Shown: positions 9,325 to 19,943, numbered from the stretch's first letter. The stretch is DNA of 64,000 nucleotides from Rhodococcus qingshengii JCM 15477 (GCF_023221595.1 NZ_CP096563.1:3268501-3332500); one strand, 5' to 3'. Notes: generated by a model not told the origin, from the sequence alone. A program made the numbers and translations.

Positions 9325-10830
9325 ATGGTGGAAGAAACGAGTGCGCCCGATTACGCCGCGTACGCCGACACCAATCGACTGAAGCTGTTTTCGTTCACGA
9401 TCGCGGAAAAACGGGCCGAGTACCTCTGGGTACTTCGTGCCTTCGACCATGCTCGCGCCAACTACACCGTCCTGCTGCATGCCGGAGCCGTCGCGCACAT
9501 CCTCGAGAAGATCGGTGGATCGGATCCGGCGGCCGATCTGTCGGCAGCAGAGGTCACTCCCCTGTTGGATCAGCTCCACGTGTGGGAGATCCTCGAGCGC
9601 AGCTACGACGGCACCCGCGCGGCCACGCTGGCCGAGTACCGCAATCGCCACTTCGTCTACCAGTTCGGTCAGGCCGGATACCAGGTCTATCGATCAGTCG
9701 AAGACGTTCTCGCCGCACGCCTGGACTCGGCGTCGCTCTCGCGTCTCGCTCTGCCGGACCTGCTCGCAGACATGTCCGAACTCGCCGAGGCCAACCGACG
9801 CTCCGACGGCGATCTGATCTTCCGCAAGCTCAAGCGCCTCGACTCGACACTCTCCGACATGGCTGATCGAGCCGCGCACTTCTATCTGACCCTCGGGGAC
9901 CTCGTACGGACCACGGAGATCACTCCGCAGGCTTTCCTCACGCACAAGGACGCTCTGCTCACGCACATGCGGGAGTTCAGCTCCGATCTGGCTCGCTACG
10001 CCCCCAAGCTCAAGGAAGCGATCGAGCACGTCGAATCCACCGGGGTCGATCGCATGATCCGCCTCGCCGCCGCCAGTGACGAACGGGTGTTCGTCCCGAT
10101 CACCGAACGCGAAGACGACTGGGCTGCGCGCTGGCGAGGATTGACCGCCTGGTTCGTCTCTGCGGAATCGGGAATCAGCGAGTCCGAACGCCTGCGTGAG
10201 GGCACGATGAGCGCGATCGCCGCGGTTCTCGCGCTCCTTCGCCGCGTCACGGAAACCCGTCGCGGCGGTGTCAGCCGTGAGAGCCAGCTCCGGCACCTCG
10301 CCGGCTGGTTCGCCGCCACGCCGTCCGAAGACGCAGCTCATGCTCTGTTCCAGGCAGTGTTCGACCTCGGCCGTCCACGCCACCTCTCGATGGTGCATCC
10401 GGACGCCGACATCATTTCTCACTCACGTTCGTGGTGGGAGGCACCGCCGGTCGAGATCGCGCGAACACTCGCCGAAACCGGCCGCCCGCCCTCACCCGGC
10501 TTGCCGAGCAAAGTCGCCCGCAACGACGGCAGCATCCGCCGCCTGCGCGAAGAGCAGTTGGCGGCGCAACGTACGCGCAGTGCCGCGGCGCAATCCCTCG
10601 CGTCGAACGGTGTTTATCAGCGCGAACTCAACGAGCAGGAGACCGAAGTTTTGCTGAGTCTGCTCAATGCAGCACTGACCGCGCGTGTTCCGGTGGTGGG
10701 ACGCGTCAAGAGTTCCACCGGTAGTGAGAACGGGGTGAAGCTGACGCTCAGTCCCTCGGACGGTTCGACCACCATCAAGACCGCCCGCGGGCGTATGCAC
10801 CTCGACGGCATCGAGGTCAGTGTTCGATGA
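9325..10830 (+). CDS. jetA: Wadjet subunit JetA, DUF2397/TIGR02677 family
   Basis: A kleisin-like subunit of a Wadjet-type SMC complex (condensin-like, acting on plasmid DNA). It has 501 residues, the usual length for DUF2397. The N-terminus (RLKLFSFTIAEKRAEYLWVL, then RANYTVLLHAGAVAHIL) and the middle (FLTHKDALLTHMREFSSDL) are characteristic of the family; no enzymatic motif is expected or seen. The start is ATG at 9325; GTG at 9328 is possible. Its stop overlaps the jetB ATG by four bases (ATGA), so the two are coupled. The DUF2397/DUF2398 set is one of the described Wadjet types, probably type III (type number from memory). Confidence 0.85.
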   Translation: MVEETSAPDYAAYADTNRLKLFSFTIAEKRAEYLWVLRAFDHARANYTVLLHAGAVAHILEKIGGSDPAADLSAAEVTPLLDQLHVWEILERSYDGTRAATLAEYRNRHFVYQFGQAGYQVYRSVEDVLAARLDSASLSRLALPDLLADMSELAEANRRSDGDLIFRKLKRLDSTLSDMADRAAHFYLTLGDLVRTTEITPQAFLTHKDALLTHMREFSSDLARYAPKLKEAIEHVESTGVDRMIRLAAASDERVFVPITEREDDWAARWRGLTAWFVSAESGISESERLREGTMSAIAAVLALLRRVTETRRGGVSRESQLRHLAGWFAATPSEDAAHALFQAVFDLGRPRHLSMVHPDADIISHSRSWWEAPPVEIARTLAETGRPPSPGLPSKVARNDGSIRRLREEQLAAQRTRSAAAQSLASNGVYQRELNEQETEVLLSLLNAALTARVPVVGRVKSSTGSENGVKLTLSPSDGSTTIKTARGRMHLDGIEVSVR

Positions 10831-12269
10831 GAGCTCGCGAGATCACGCCCCTTGCCCTCGACTCGTATCAACGCGCGGCGCGAGTGATCCTGTCCAACCA
10901 CCTGATCACCTCGACGTACCCGGATCGAATTGCGTTGCCGCTCTTGCGCCGTTGGGCCACCGAGCTGCGTGACGACCTACTCGAACTGTTCGGCTACCGC
11001 CTCGAGGTGACGGAGACCACCGCGCGCCTGTTCACGGTGTCGGATCGACTCAACCCGTCGGCACCGGCCCGAACTGCCTCCGAGCGAACCTTCGATCGCA
11101 CGCGTTACGCCTACCTGGCATTGTGCCTGGCCGCGTTGGGCCGCGCCGGGAACCAGATCACGTTGTCGGAGTTGGCGGATCACGTCGCGGCCGATGCTGC
11201 ACAAGTCGACGGCGTCGAACTCTCCACCGATCGTGCGTCCGACCGCGACGCCTTCGTCGACGCAGTGGGCTGGCTCGGAGTCAGAGGCGCCATCGCCCTC
11301 GCCGACGGTGACGCAAACGGCTGGGCGTCCAATCCCGAAGCGGGAGAAGCACTCTACGACATCGACCGTTCCGTCGTCGTAGCGCTGTTCCGTCCACCGC
11401 GCGCCCTGCAGCACCTTCACTCCATCCGCGGACTCCTGGCCGCCGAGACCTCGAGCGCCTCCGAGGACGACGGAATTCCCGTGGACGCGAAAGAGATCGG
11501 ACGCCGAGTACGTCGGGCACTCGTCGAGCGCCCGGTCGTACTGGCCGGTGAACTCGATCAGCACGAATTGATCGCGTTGGCGCAGCCCAAGACCGCGTCG
11601 GAAGTCGAACTACTGACGGGGTTGGTGGCCGAGCGCCGCGCCGAGGGAATCGCGATGATCGATCCCACCGGCCGACTCTCCGACGTCCGCTTCCCGAGCA
11701 CCGGAACGATCGCTCAGGTGGCACTTCTCCTGGCCGGCGAGATTGCCGACCGCGTACTCGACGTCGACGCTCCCGAACTGCCGAAACTTCCGATCCCGCA
11801 CGTGTCGGACGATCACCTGATCGAACAACTCGATGCCGCCATCCCCGAGGCTGGAATCTTCGAGGACCTCGCCGACGAGGAAGAAGAATTCCCGCTTCCT
11901 GCCGGCGAACCGACCGAGCCACCGGAACCCGTCACGTACCCGAAAATCGACGACGACTGGCTCGCCGACAAGGTCACCGAGTTGGTGGACCAGTTCGGGC
12001 GAACCTTCGCGGCGCAGTGGCAGGCCGATCACAACGGACTGCGCAAGCAGGCGCTCGGGTTGTTGCAGCGTCTACGCCTGACGCATGCGGTCGACGGCGG
12101 CGTACTGGTGTTGCCCGTCCTTGCCCGGTACCGCGATGTCGTGGTCTCCGTGCGCGAACGCGATCCTCAGATCGACTTCGCGGTGGACAACTCCGCACCG
12201 GATCCGGTCGACGAATTCGGCCCCGAACCTTCCCCCAACGGCGAACTATCAGAGGTAGAGAACGTATGA
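10827..12269 (+). CDS. jetB: Wadjet subunit JetB, DUF2398/TIGR02678 family
   Basis: A KITE-like winged-helix partner of the kleisin and SMC subunits, 480 residues. The N-terminus (ALDSYQRAARVILSNHLIT) and the following DRIALPLLRRWATELRDDL match the family. The ~190-250 region carries FRPPRALQHLHSIRGLL. An acidic, proline-rich stretch near 345-370 (EEFPLPAGEPTEPPEPV) precedes the final winged-helix-like segment. The start is ATG at 10827 within the jetA stop, and its own TGA overlaps the jetC ATG, so the three genes are translated as a coupled unit, as expected for subunits of one complex. Confidence 0.85.
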   Translation: MRAREITPLALDSYQRAARVILSNHLITSTYPDRIALPLLRRWATELRDDLLELFGYRLEVTETTARLFTVSDRLNPSAPARTASERTFDRTRYAYLALCLAALGRAGNQITLSELADHVAADAAQVDGVELSTDRASDRDAFVDAVGWLGVRGAIALADGDANGWASNPEAGEALYDIDRSVVVALFRPPRALQHLHSIRGLLAAETSSASEDDGIPVDAKEIGRRVRRALVERPVVLAGELDQHELIALAQPKTASEVELLTGLVAERRAEGIAMIDPTGRLSDVRFPSTGTIAQVALLLAGEIADRVLDVDAPELPKLPIPHVSDDHLIEQLDAAIPEAGIFEDLADEEEEFPLPAGEPTEPPEPVTYPKIDDDWLADKVTELVDQFGRTFAAQWQADHNGLRKQALGLLQRLRLTHAVDGGVLVLPVLARYRDVVVSVRERDPQIDFAVDNSAPDPVDEFGPEPSPNGELSEVENV

Positions 12270-15200
12270 GCAACGCCCGCTTCCGACCTACTCGGGCTGG
12301 AATCATCAACCTCTGGGATTACCGAGACCAAGAGTTCTCGTTCGCCGACGGTCGACTGGTTCTGCGGGGACCCAACGGATCCGGCAAGACCAAGGCCCTC
12401 GAGGTCCTGTTCCCGTTCGTCTTCGACGGCCGCATCGAACCGCGGCGCCTCAACCCGTTCGCCGGTGAAGAGCGCACGATGAAGTCCAACCTGCTCTACC
12501 GGGGCCAGGACAGCGCGCACTCCTACGTGTGGATGGAGTTCTGCCGCGGCTCCCTCGAAGATCCCGAGTCGGTGACCGTGGGAATCGGAATGCGGGCAAC
12601 CCGAACCAACGACAAGGTCACCCGCTGGTACTTCGTCGCCGACGGCCGCGTCGGAGTCGACTTCTCGCTGATCGGCAACGACGATCGTCCTCTCACCAAG
12701 AAGCAGTTGGCCGAACAACTCGGCAGCGATTCCATCACCGACCGTCCCCTCGACTACCGCACAGCCATCGACGCGCGAATGTTCGGTCTCGGAGTGCAGC
12801 GCTACGACCAGCTGATCAATCTCATTCTCACGCTTCGCCGTCCCCAGCTCGCGAAGAACCTCGACCCGAAGGGCCTTTCGCAGGCACTCACCGACGGTCT
12901 CCGTCCACTCGACGATCAGTTGGTCCTCGAAGCTGCGCGTTCGTTCAGCGACATGGAGGAAGTCGGCCGCGCGCTCGAGGGGCTCGCGGCCGCCGATCAG
13001 GCAGCCCAGAGTTTCATCGGGGTCTACACCAAGTACCTGCGTCAGCAGTCTCGCGGAGAGATCGAACAGGTCAGCACCCGCCTCGCAGCGGTCACCAGAG
13101 GTGTTGCCGCCATGGACGAGTCGTCGCTCGCCCAGACCCGCAGCCGTGAGGCGCGGGCAGCAGCCGAGGAGCGCTTCAACCAGGCCGAGCAGGCGCTCGA
13201 GAACGCGCGCGCCAATGTCGAAGCACTGCAACGCTCGAGCGCGTACGAAGGCAAACAGCAACTCGACGACCTCGCCCAGGCCGTCGCGACGCTCAAGCTC
13301 TCGACCGAGCAGCAGGCAGACAAGTCCCGGAAAGCGCAGGCCGCACTCGCACAACGCGGCGACGAAGCCGACAAGGCTGCGTCGTCGGTCAAGCGTGCGG
13401 CCGAAGCACTCTCGCGCGCCGAGGACGAACTTCAGGCAGCAGCCGAGGACGCCGGCATCGTCTGGACTCCCCTGCCCGACGGCTCACGCAGTGACCAGAT
13501 CACGGCAGCCGTCCGTGGCCATGCCGAGGAGCGTGACGGTGACGTACGCGTCGTCCGCACCGCACTGGCGACCGTCGAGAAGGCGGCGACCGAACGAACC
13601 CGGGCCGAAAACAGCTCTCGCCGTGGACAAGAGCTGCTCGAAGCGTCCAAGGCCGCGGTACTCGAGGGCGAAGCTGCCGTGGAACTCGCACGCAGTCAGT
13701 GCGCCGGCGGGCTGCGCGCGTGGTGGACCGATCACTCCTCCCTGTTTTCGGCTGTCGGCGCCGACACGTCGCTGTTCGAAGCTCTCGACGCGGCGCTCGC
13801 CGAGGTCGGCGACGAAGACGCTCCGGCGCTGTCCGCAGTTCTCGCCGAGCACACCGAGGCCGGCACCGAGACGCTGCGCGAGCGTCGACGTGAGGCCGAA
13901 GCTGAAATATCTGCATCACACGCCTCCATCGCGGCTCTCAAATCCGAGCGCAAGGCCGTCTCCGCGGAACACGACGACGCTCCGCCTGCCTTCCACGCAC
14001 GCTCCGACAACCGCAGTGAACTGGGTGGTGCACCGCTATGGCAGTTGGTGCGCTTCGCCGATTCCGTCGAACCAGACGTGGCCACGGGAATCGAATCCGC
14101 ACTCCAAGCGGCAAATCTGCTCGACGGCTGGGTCTGCCCGGACGAGAAGATTCCCGAGCACGTCAGCGAGCAGTTCCTGACGGCTCTGACCGTCAAGCAG
14201 CGTCCGAAGGGACGAACGCTGGCCGACGTCCTCGAGGTCGAAGGCAATGCCGACGTACCCGACGCTCGGGTACAGGACATTCTCGCGTCGATCAGTCTCG
14301 TCGAGGCGCCGGGCGACTCCGACGCAAGCGTCGCGATCGGCGTCGACGGCCGCTTCTGGCAGGGCGTCGCGCGTGGTCGGCACGTCAAGGCCGATGCCGA
14401 GTACATCGGCACCACAGCACGGGCGCGTCGACGCGAAGCTCGGATCGCCGAGATCGACGCGGCTCTGGAAGAACTTGCCGCGGCAGTCGATACGGCCAAG
14501 GCACTGGTGGCGCAGACCAACGAGCAACTGAGCCGAATCAACTCTGCGGCAAAGGAATTGCCGAAGACAGGTTCGATCCTGCGCGCACTCAAGACGGTCA
14601 CCGAATCTGCCGGCGCACTCCGTACTCGCTCGGAGGCCACGGAAACGGCACAACGCGAACTCGATGCGGCGATCGCTGATCTCGCGGCGAAGGAAAAGCA
14701 ACTCCGAGCGACGGCGTCGCAGCACCGGACCCCGCATATCGGCCGTGAACTCGACTCCCTCGCGGCGGCGATCCGTCATTTCGAGAAGCAGGGGGAACTG
14801 GCGCTGCGCTGCCGACGGGAGCATGCCAAGGAAGTCGAACTCGAACGCGAGTCTCGCGACCGTCTCGACGAATCACGCGCCAATGCGGAGGAATTCGCCG
14901 AGGAAGCCGCCATCGCCGAGGAGAGTCTGCTCCAGCAGGTGCAGCGTCTCGAGACGCTGCGCGACACCCTCGGTGCCAGCGCCGAGCAGATCGACCTGGA
15001 CCTGGCAAAAGCCCGCGCGAAGATCGAAGAATGCAAGGTCGAACAGCGTGCGGCGCGAAAGGCGTACGACGCTGCCGTCCTCCAGATCGGCACGGCGGAG
15101 GGTGCGTACAACACCGCTGTCGAGACTCTTCGGCACACCCTGACCGAAACCCGCAGTGATGCAGAGCGACTCGCACCCTATGCTCGCCCCGACTTGCTGG

Positions 15201-16441
15201 AATTGTTGGGCGTCAAGGATCACCTGAGCTGGCCGGCCAGTTCAGCGGCGTGGATGAGCCCCGATCAGTTGGTCTACCGCATCCAGAACGAAGATCGCAG
15301 CGAGGACGCGGCCCACCCGCCTGTCCTCCCCGAAGACGTCGACAAGTTGTACCGAGCGCTCGAGGCTGCGACCTCGGCAGTCCGAGTCACCGACGGCGCC
15401 CGAAAGGCAACCCGCACGGCACTGACCTCGGCGCTGCAGGACTTCGACGCGCAACTCGCAGCGGCCGGACAGGACTACCGTCTGCAGTGGGATGCACCGG
15501 ATGGGCTGACCGTCGTACGAGTCCAGGACGATCAGGGCTATTCGTCGATCGGCGAGTTCGCAACGCGGATCCACGACGCTCGCGGCGATCAGGAGCAGTT
15601 GCTCACCGAATCCGAGCGTCGCATTCTCGAAGATGCCCTGTTGACGGGATTGGCTCAGCAGATCCACGAGCGCACGGTCGACGCACGCGAGTTGATCGCA
15701 CAGATGGGCACCGAGATGCGTGAGCGTCGGATGTCCTCAGGCAATACCATCGGCGTTCACTGGGTGCTCGCCGACAACCTCGACGACAGCTCGCGGGCGA
15801 TCTCCAAGCTGCTGGATCGAGACGCGTCGGCCCTCGGCGTCGATGAACTGGCAACTCTGCGAGCACATTTCGCGACGCAGATCCGTACTGCCCGCGCGGC
15901 GCACCCCGAACGCTCGTACCCGGAGATTCTGTCCTCGGCGCTCGACTACCGTCAATGGCGCGTGTTCTCGTTCACCCTCATCAGCGGTGAGGGCAAGGAA
16001 GACCGTCTTACCGTCGCGCGGCACAGCGCGCTGTCCGGTGGCGAGCAGTCCGTCTCGCTGCACCTTCCTTTGTTCGCCGCGGCGCACGTCATGTTGGACT
16101 CGGCCGACCCGCACGCCCCGCGTCTGCTGGCACTCGACGAGGCCTTCGCCGGTGTCGACGACAACGGTCGCAGCGAGCTTCTCGGCTTGAGCGTTCAGTT
16201 CGACCTGGACCTCTTCATGACCGGCTACGACCTGTGGATCACATACGCAGACGTCCCCGGCTGTGCGCACTACGACCTCGCGCACTCCACGGCCGAACAG
16301 GCTGTCAGCGCCGCGCTGCTGGTCTGGTCGAACGGTGAGCTGCTTGCCGAGCACGACGGAACGGATCTGGCGAGGGCATTGGGCTCGCCGCTACGGCGCC
16401 GGGTGCCGACACCCGCCGAAGGTGCGTTGGACTACGCCTAG
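12266..16441 (+). CDS. jetC: Wadjet SMC ATPase JetC (TIGR02680, SbcC/MukB-like)
   Basis: The SMC motor of the cassette, 1391 residues. The Walker A motif GPNGSGKT is at 35-42, the ABC signature LSGGEQS at 1256-1262 and Walker B LLALDE at 1287-1292 with catalytic Glu1292. The middle is long alternating coiled coil (for example ~290-420 and ~820-960) with a hinge-like region between. All ATPase residues are intact, so the motor should work. The ATG overlaps the jetB stop (ATGA). The frame is open further upstream in the jetB region, but GPNGSGKT spacing and the overlap fix this start. After the TAG only three bases separate it from a palindromic repeat; no jetD (DUF2399) follows. Confidence 0.9.
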   Translation: MSNARFRPTRAGIINLWDYRDQEFSFADGRLVLRGPNGSGKTKALEVLFPFVFDGRIEPRRLNPFAGEERTMKSNLLYRGQDSAHSYVWMEFCRGSLEDPESVTVGIGMRATRTNDKVTRWYFVADGRVGVDFSLIGNDDRPLTKKQLAEQLGSDSITDRPLDYRTAIDARMFGLGVQRYDQLINLILTLRRPQLAKNLDPKGLSQALTDGLRPLDDQLVLEAARSFSDMEEVGRALEGLAAADQAAQSFIGVYTKYLRQQSRGEIEQVSTRLAAVTRGVAAMDESSLAQTRSREARAAAEERFNQAEQALENARANVEALQRSSAYEGKQQLDDLAQAVATLKLSTEQQADKSRKAQAALAQRGDEADKAASSVKRAAEALSRAEDELQAAAEDAGIVWTPLPDGSRSDQITAAVRGHAEERDGDVRVVRTALATVEKAATERTRAENSSRRGQELLEASKAAVLEGEAAVELARSQCAGGLRAWWTDHSSLFSAVGADTSLFEALDAALAEVGDEDAPALSAVLAEHTEAGTETLRERRREAEAEISASHASIAALKSERKAVSAEHDDAPPAFHARSDNRSELGGAPLWQLVRFADSVEPDVATGIESALQAANLLDGWVCPDEKIPEHVSEQFLTALTVKQRPKGRTLADVLEVEGNADVPDARVQDILASISLVEAPGDSDASVAIGVDGRFWQGVARGRHVKADAEYIGTTARARRREARIAEIDAALEELAAAVDTAKALVAQTNEQLSRINSAAKELPKTGSILRALKTVTESAGALRTRSEATETAQRELDAAIADLAAKEKQLRATASQHRTPHIGRELDSLAAAIRHFEKQGELALRCRREHAKEVELERESRDRLDESRANAEEFAEEAAIAEESLLQQVQRLETLRDTLGASAEQIDLDLAKARAKIEECKVEQRAARKAYDAAVLQIGTAEGAYNTAVETLRHTLTETRSDAERLAPYARPDLLELLGVKDHLSWPASSAAWMSPDQLVYRIQNEDRSEDAAHPPVLPEDVDKLYRALEAATSAVRVTDGARKATRTALTSALQDFDAQLAAAGQDYRLQWDAPDGLTVVRVQDDQGYSSIGEFATRIHDARGDQEQLLTESERRILEDALLTGLAQQIHERTVDARELIAQMGTEMRERRMSSGNTIGVHWVLADNLDDSSRAISKLLDRDASALGVDELATLRAHFATQIRTARAAHPERSYPEILSSALDYRQWRVFSFTLISGEGKEDRLTVARHSALSGGEQSVSLHLPLFAAAHVMLDSADPHAPRLLALDEAFAGVDDNGRSELLGLSVQFDLDLFMTGYDLWITYADVPGCAHYDLAHSTAEQAVSAALLVWSNGELLAEHDGTDLARALGSPLRRRVPTPAEGALDYA

Positions 16442-16444
16442 AAA

Positions 16445-16494
16445 CTGCTGTGCGCCTTTATTAACCGCGGGCGGTTAATAAAGGCGCACAGCAG
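16445..16494. repeat. Palindromic repeat, copy 1 (24-bp arms), between jetC and mshC
   Basis: A perfect inverted repeat with 24-base arms (16445-16468 and 16471-16494) around GG. The shared core arm is GCTGTGCGCCTTTATTAACC; between the core arms lies GCGGGC. The same core occurs at 31465-31512 and 33725-33772. It lies between the convergent ends of jetC and mshC, where it could form a bidirectional terminator, although neither arm is followed by a T-run. The identical arms at three loci point to a mobile or maintained sequence family rather than chance terminators. Confidence 0.95.
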
Positions 16495-16498
16495 GGGT

Positions 16499-17740
16499 TC
16501 AGCGAAGCGAAATACCCAGTAGGGCGTCAACGGCATCGGCGAACTCGCCGGGTGCCTGCGTGTCGGATCCGCCGCCCTCGATGGCGCGGCGGGCCCAACC
16601 GTCGAGCGCGTCGAGCGCCTTCGGGGTGTCGAGATCGTCGGCCAGGTGCTGACGCAAACGCGCAACAGTGTCGGTGGCAGACGGCGCAGAACCGAGAGCC
16701 GCGGCCTCGCGCCACACCTTCAGGCGCGACTGAGCATCCGCGAGGACCTGATCAGTCCACGCGCGATCCTGGCGGTAGTGGCCGGACAGCAGTCCGAGAC
16801 GGATTGCCGCTGGGTCCACCCCCTCACCGCGCAGCTTGGAGACGAAGACCAGGTTTCCGCGACTCTTCGACATCTTCTCGCCGTCGAGACCGATCATGCC
16901 GGTGTGCACGTAGTGCCGCGCGAAACGGCGATCACCCGTTGCCGATTCGGCATGCGCCGCCGAGAACTCGTGGTGCGGGAAGATCAGATCGCTGCCACCG
17001 CCCTGGACGTCGAAGCCGGAGCCGATGCGGTTGAGTGCAATGGCCGCGCATTCGATGTGCCAGCCGGGGCGACCCGGCCCGAAGGGTGAGGGCCACGAGG
17101 GCTCGCCCGGACGCTCCGCACGCCAGACAAGTGCGTCGAGCGGATTGCGCTTTCCGACGCGATCGGGATCTCCGCCGCGTTCGGCAAAGAACTTCTCCAT
17201 CGTCGCGCGGTCGTAGCCCGACTCGTAGCCGAACTGCTCGGTCGCGTCGGCACGGAAGTAGACGTCGGGGAACTCCGCGTCGTCGACTATGTACGCGGCG
17301 CCGGACGCCACGAACTTCTCCACCAACTCCACTACTTCGTTCACCGATTCGACGGCGCCGATGTAGTCCTTCGGCGGAAGCACACGCAGCGCTTCCATGT
17401 CCTCTCGGAAGAGTGCCGTCTCACGCATGCCGAGGACGATCCAGTCCTCGCCGTCGCGATTGGCTCGCTCGAACAGCGGGTCGTCCACGTCGGTCACGTT
17501 CTGGACGTAGTGGACATCGTGTCCGGCGTCGCGCCAGATTCGGTTCACGAGGTCGAACGTGAGGTACGTGGCCGCGTGGCCGAGGTGGGTGGCGTCGTAC
17601 GGGGTGATGCCGCAGACGTACATCGTCGCCTTCTCGCCCGGGGTGACGGGGCGAACCTGACGGTCGGCTGTGTCGTACAGCCGCAACGGCGGCCCCTGAC
17701 CGGGAACGGACGGGAGTGCGGTATCGGACCAAGACTGCAT
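16499..17740 (-). CDS. mshC: Mycothiol biosynthesis ligase MshC
   Basis: Joins cysteine to glucosaminyl-inositol (ATP-dependent) in mycothiol synthesis, the main actinobacterial thiol. It is 413 residues long, the usual length for MshC and shorter than cysteinyl-tRNA synthetase because the anticodon domain is absent. It carries the zinc cysteine in YVCGITPYD (Cys43), a HIGH-type HLGH at 52-55, [15 protein letters not shown], and KMSKS at 289-293. The start is ATG at 17738-17740. It ends four bases from palindrome copy 1 and faces jetC tail to tail. In M. tuberculosis mshC lies close to the SCO1664-uppP genes; here an MMPL gene and a marR intervene. Confidence 0.96.
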   Translation of the reverse strand: MQSWSDTALPSVPGQGPPLRLYDTADRQVRPVTPGEKATMYVCGITPYDATHLGHAATYLTFDLVNRIWRDAGHDVHYVQNVTDVDDPLFERANRDGEDWIVLGMRETALFREDMEALRVLPPKDYIGAVESVNEVVELVEKFVASGAAYIVDDAEFPDVYFRADATEQFGYESGYDRATMEKFFAERGGDPDRVGKRNPLDALVWRAERPGEPSWPSPFGPGRPGWHIECAAIALNRIGSGFDVQGGGSDLIFPHHEFSAAHAESATGDRRFARHYVHTGMIGLDGEKMSKSRGNLVFVSKLRGEGVDPAAIRLGLLSGHYRQDRAWTDQVLADAQSRLKVWREAAALGSAPSATDTVARLRQHLADDLDTPKALDALDGWARRAIEGGGSDTQAPGEFADAVDALLGISLR

Positions 17741-17750
17741 GCTGCCGAGC

Positions 17751-19886
17751 CTAGTGGAGACTGCTCTGAGGCTGGGAAGGTGCTGGCTGATCCTGCTCTG
17801 GTTCGGGCGTCGACGCGAGCTTGCTCGGCCACCAGATCTTCTGACCGATGTCGTAGGTCAAGGCCGGGACCAGCAAGGATCGGACGATCAGAGCGTCGAG
17901 CAGGACACCGAACGCCACGATGAACGCGATCTGGGCGAGGAACAACAGCGGGATCACCGCCAACGCCGAGAAGGTTGCTGCCAGAACAACTCCGGCAGAT
18001 GTGATCACCCCGCCGGTCACCGTGAGTCCCCGCAGAGCGCCCGCCCTGGTGCCGATCTTCAGCGCTTCCTCACGCACCCTCGTCATGAGGAAGATGTTGT
18101 AGTCGATTCCCAGAGCCACGAGGAACACGAACGCAAAGAGCGGGACCACCGGATCCGCGCCGGGGAAACCGAAGATGTGGTCGAACACCAGCGACGAAAT
18201 GCCCAGTGTCGCAGCAAACGAGAGCACAACGGTGCCCATGAGAAGCAGCGGTGCGAGAAGCGAACGCAGCAAGAGCGAGAGAATCACGAACACCACGATG
18301 ATCACCACGGGAATGATGAGTGTCCGGTCCCGTGTCGAGGTGGTCTTCGTGTCGAGGTCGGTCGCAGTGACGCCACCGACCAATGCGTCGGCGCCCTCCA
18401 CTGAGTGAACTGCATCACGCAGTCGCACGATGGTGTCTTCGGCCTCGAGCGAGTCGGCAGCGTCAGTCAACGTCGCCTGCAGGGAGACTCGCCCGTCGAC
18501 AACCAGAGGCGCTCCCCCGTTCTGCACGACGCTTACGTCGCTGACACCCTCCACGCGACTGGCTGCCGCAACGGCATCCACTTGGTCTGCATTCGCGATG
18601 ACCACGGCCGGTGAACCCGAACCCGCGTCGAAGTGCTCGCCGAGAATCTCCTGGCCTGCAACCGAATCGACATCGAGCAAGAAGATGTCGGACGACGAGA
18701 CACCGCTGGCTTTGAACTGCGGCATCATCATCGCGAAGATCACCAGCACCAGCGTCGACGCCACCCAGAAGCGGCGCGGATGCCTACCGATTCGAGCAGC
18801 GAGCCCGGCCCAGAACCGGTGATCGTTCGCCTCGTCGTGGTGCTCGCGGTCGGCATCGAACTTCGGCTTGGTCGGCCAGTACGCCGTCCTCCCGAACAGA
18901 ACCAGGACAGCAGGTAGGAAGGTCATCGATGCGAGGAAGGACGCGGCGATACCGATGGCGGCCACCGGACCGAGTCCGCGGTTCGAGTTCAGGTCGGAGA
19001 GCAACAGGCACAGAACGCCCGCGATGACCGTTCCTGCAGACGCTGCGACAGGTTCGAGCGTCGCGCGCCACGCAGTGCGCATTGCTGCGTACTTGTCCTT
19101 CTCGATCCGCAATTCTTCCCGGTAGCGAGAGACCAGCAGTAGCGCGTAGTCGGTGGCGGCACCGAACACGAGGATGAACAGGATGCCCTGGCTCTGACCG
19201 TTCAGTGCGATGACGTCCGCGTCCGCGAGCAGATACACGAGCAAGCTCGACAATCCGAGTGCGAAGATCGCCGAGAAGATCACCACGAACGGCAGGATCG
19301 GGCTTCGGTAAACGATGATCAGGATCACGATCACGACGGATCCGGCTACCAACAACAGCAATCCGTCGATACCGGCGAATGCTGCCGACAGATCCGCAAC
19401 CTGCCCAGCGGGGCCGGTGACCTTGACTGTCAGTCCGTCAGGGCTCGACTCCAGCGCCGCGCGCAGCGCTTTCACGCTGTCCTTGACTTCGAGGGTGCTG
19501 TCGACAGGCAGGAACATCTGGAGTGCCTGGCCGTCGGCCGACGGGATCGGCGGCGATGAGGCGTCGCCGAATCCTTCGGTACCGACAAACGAATCGACGG
19601 TCTGGGAAAGGAAGGTGGAGTCGGCGGGCTCGAGGCCACCCGGTCGTTCCGCCACGATGATGGCCGGCACGAAGCGCGTGTCCGTGAAGCTCTCTTGAAG
19701 CTTTGCCACCTCGGTCGCTTCGGCCGACGCGGGCAGGAACGACGTGTTGTCGTTCTGCTGCACCGTGCTGAGCTTTCCGGCGAACGGACCGCCGAATCCT
19801 CCGATTGCCAGCCAGCCGATCACGAGGAGAGCTGGCACAATCCATCGAAGGCGACGAACAGGACGATTTTGTACTGGTGTGCTCAC
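17751..19886 (-). CDS. MMPL/RND-family transporter
   Basis: A 711-residue inner-membrane RND transporter with two MMPL halves. A first helix ([18 protein letters not shown]) is followed by a ~150-residue extracytoplasmic loop and a five-helix block ([18 protein letters not shown] onward, containing [19 protein letters not shown]). A second loop is followed by another block with the matching [22 protein letters not shown]. The paired GxxxDY segments are the proton-relay region of the family. The start is GTG at 19884-19886. It is divergent from marR across 82 bases holding a palindrome, so it is probably repressed by that MarR protein. The substrate is unknown; lipid or drug export is the family norm. 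Confidence 0.88.
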   Translation of the reverse strand: MSTPVQNRPVRRLRWIVPALLVIGWLAIGGFGGPFAGKLSTVQQNDNTSFLPASAEATEVAKLQESFTDTRFVPAIIVAERPGGLEPADSTFLSQTVDSFVGTEGFGDASSPPIPSADGQALQMFLPVDSTLEVKDSVKALRAALESSPDGLTVKVTGPAGQVADLSAAFAGIDGLLLLVAGSVVIVILIIVYRSPILPFVVIFSAIFALGLSSLLVYLLADADVIALNGQSQGILFILVFGAATDYALLLVSRYREELRIEKDKYAAMRTAWRATLEPVAASAGTVIAGVLCLLLSDLNSNRGLGPVAAIGIAASFLASMTFLPAVLVLFGRTAYWPTKPKFDADREHHDEANDHRFWAGLAARIGRHPRRFWVASTLVLVIFAMMMPQFKASGVSSSDIFLLDVDSVAGQEILGEHFDAGSGSPAVVIANADQVDAVAAASRVEGVSDVSVVQNGGAPLVVDGRVSLQATLTDAADSLEAEDTIVRLRDAVHSVEGADALVGGVTATDLDTKTTSTRDRTLIIPVVIIVVFVILSLLLRSLLAPLLLMGTVVLSFAATLGISSLVFDHIFGFPGADPVVPLFAFVFLVALGIDYNIFLMTRVREEALKIGTRAGALRGLTVTGGVITSAGVVLAATFSALAVIPLLFLAQIAFIVAFGVLLDALIVRSLLVPALTYDIGQKIWWPSKLASTPEPEQDQPAPSQPQSSLH

Positions 19887-19931
19887 TGGGTCTCCAGGGA
19901 TCGGCAGCAGAGGACTTGCCGACTATTTTGT

Positions 19932-19943
19932 TCAGCATGCTGA
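19932..19943. promoter_or_regulatory. Probable MarR operator in the divergent mmpL-marR promoter
   Basis: TCAGCATGCTGA is a perfect 12-base palindrome midway between the divergent MMPL and marR genes. It is flanked by TTGT and GTAATTG, typical surroundings for a MarR dimer site. Binding by the adjacent regulator is inferred from position. Confidence 0.5.

Noticed and set aside
12167..13354. A 395-codon open frame antisense to jetC
   Set aside because: It covers the conserved Walker A region of jetC and has no domain of its own.
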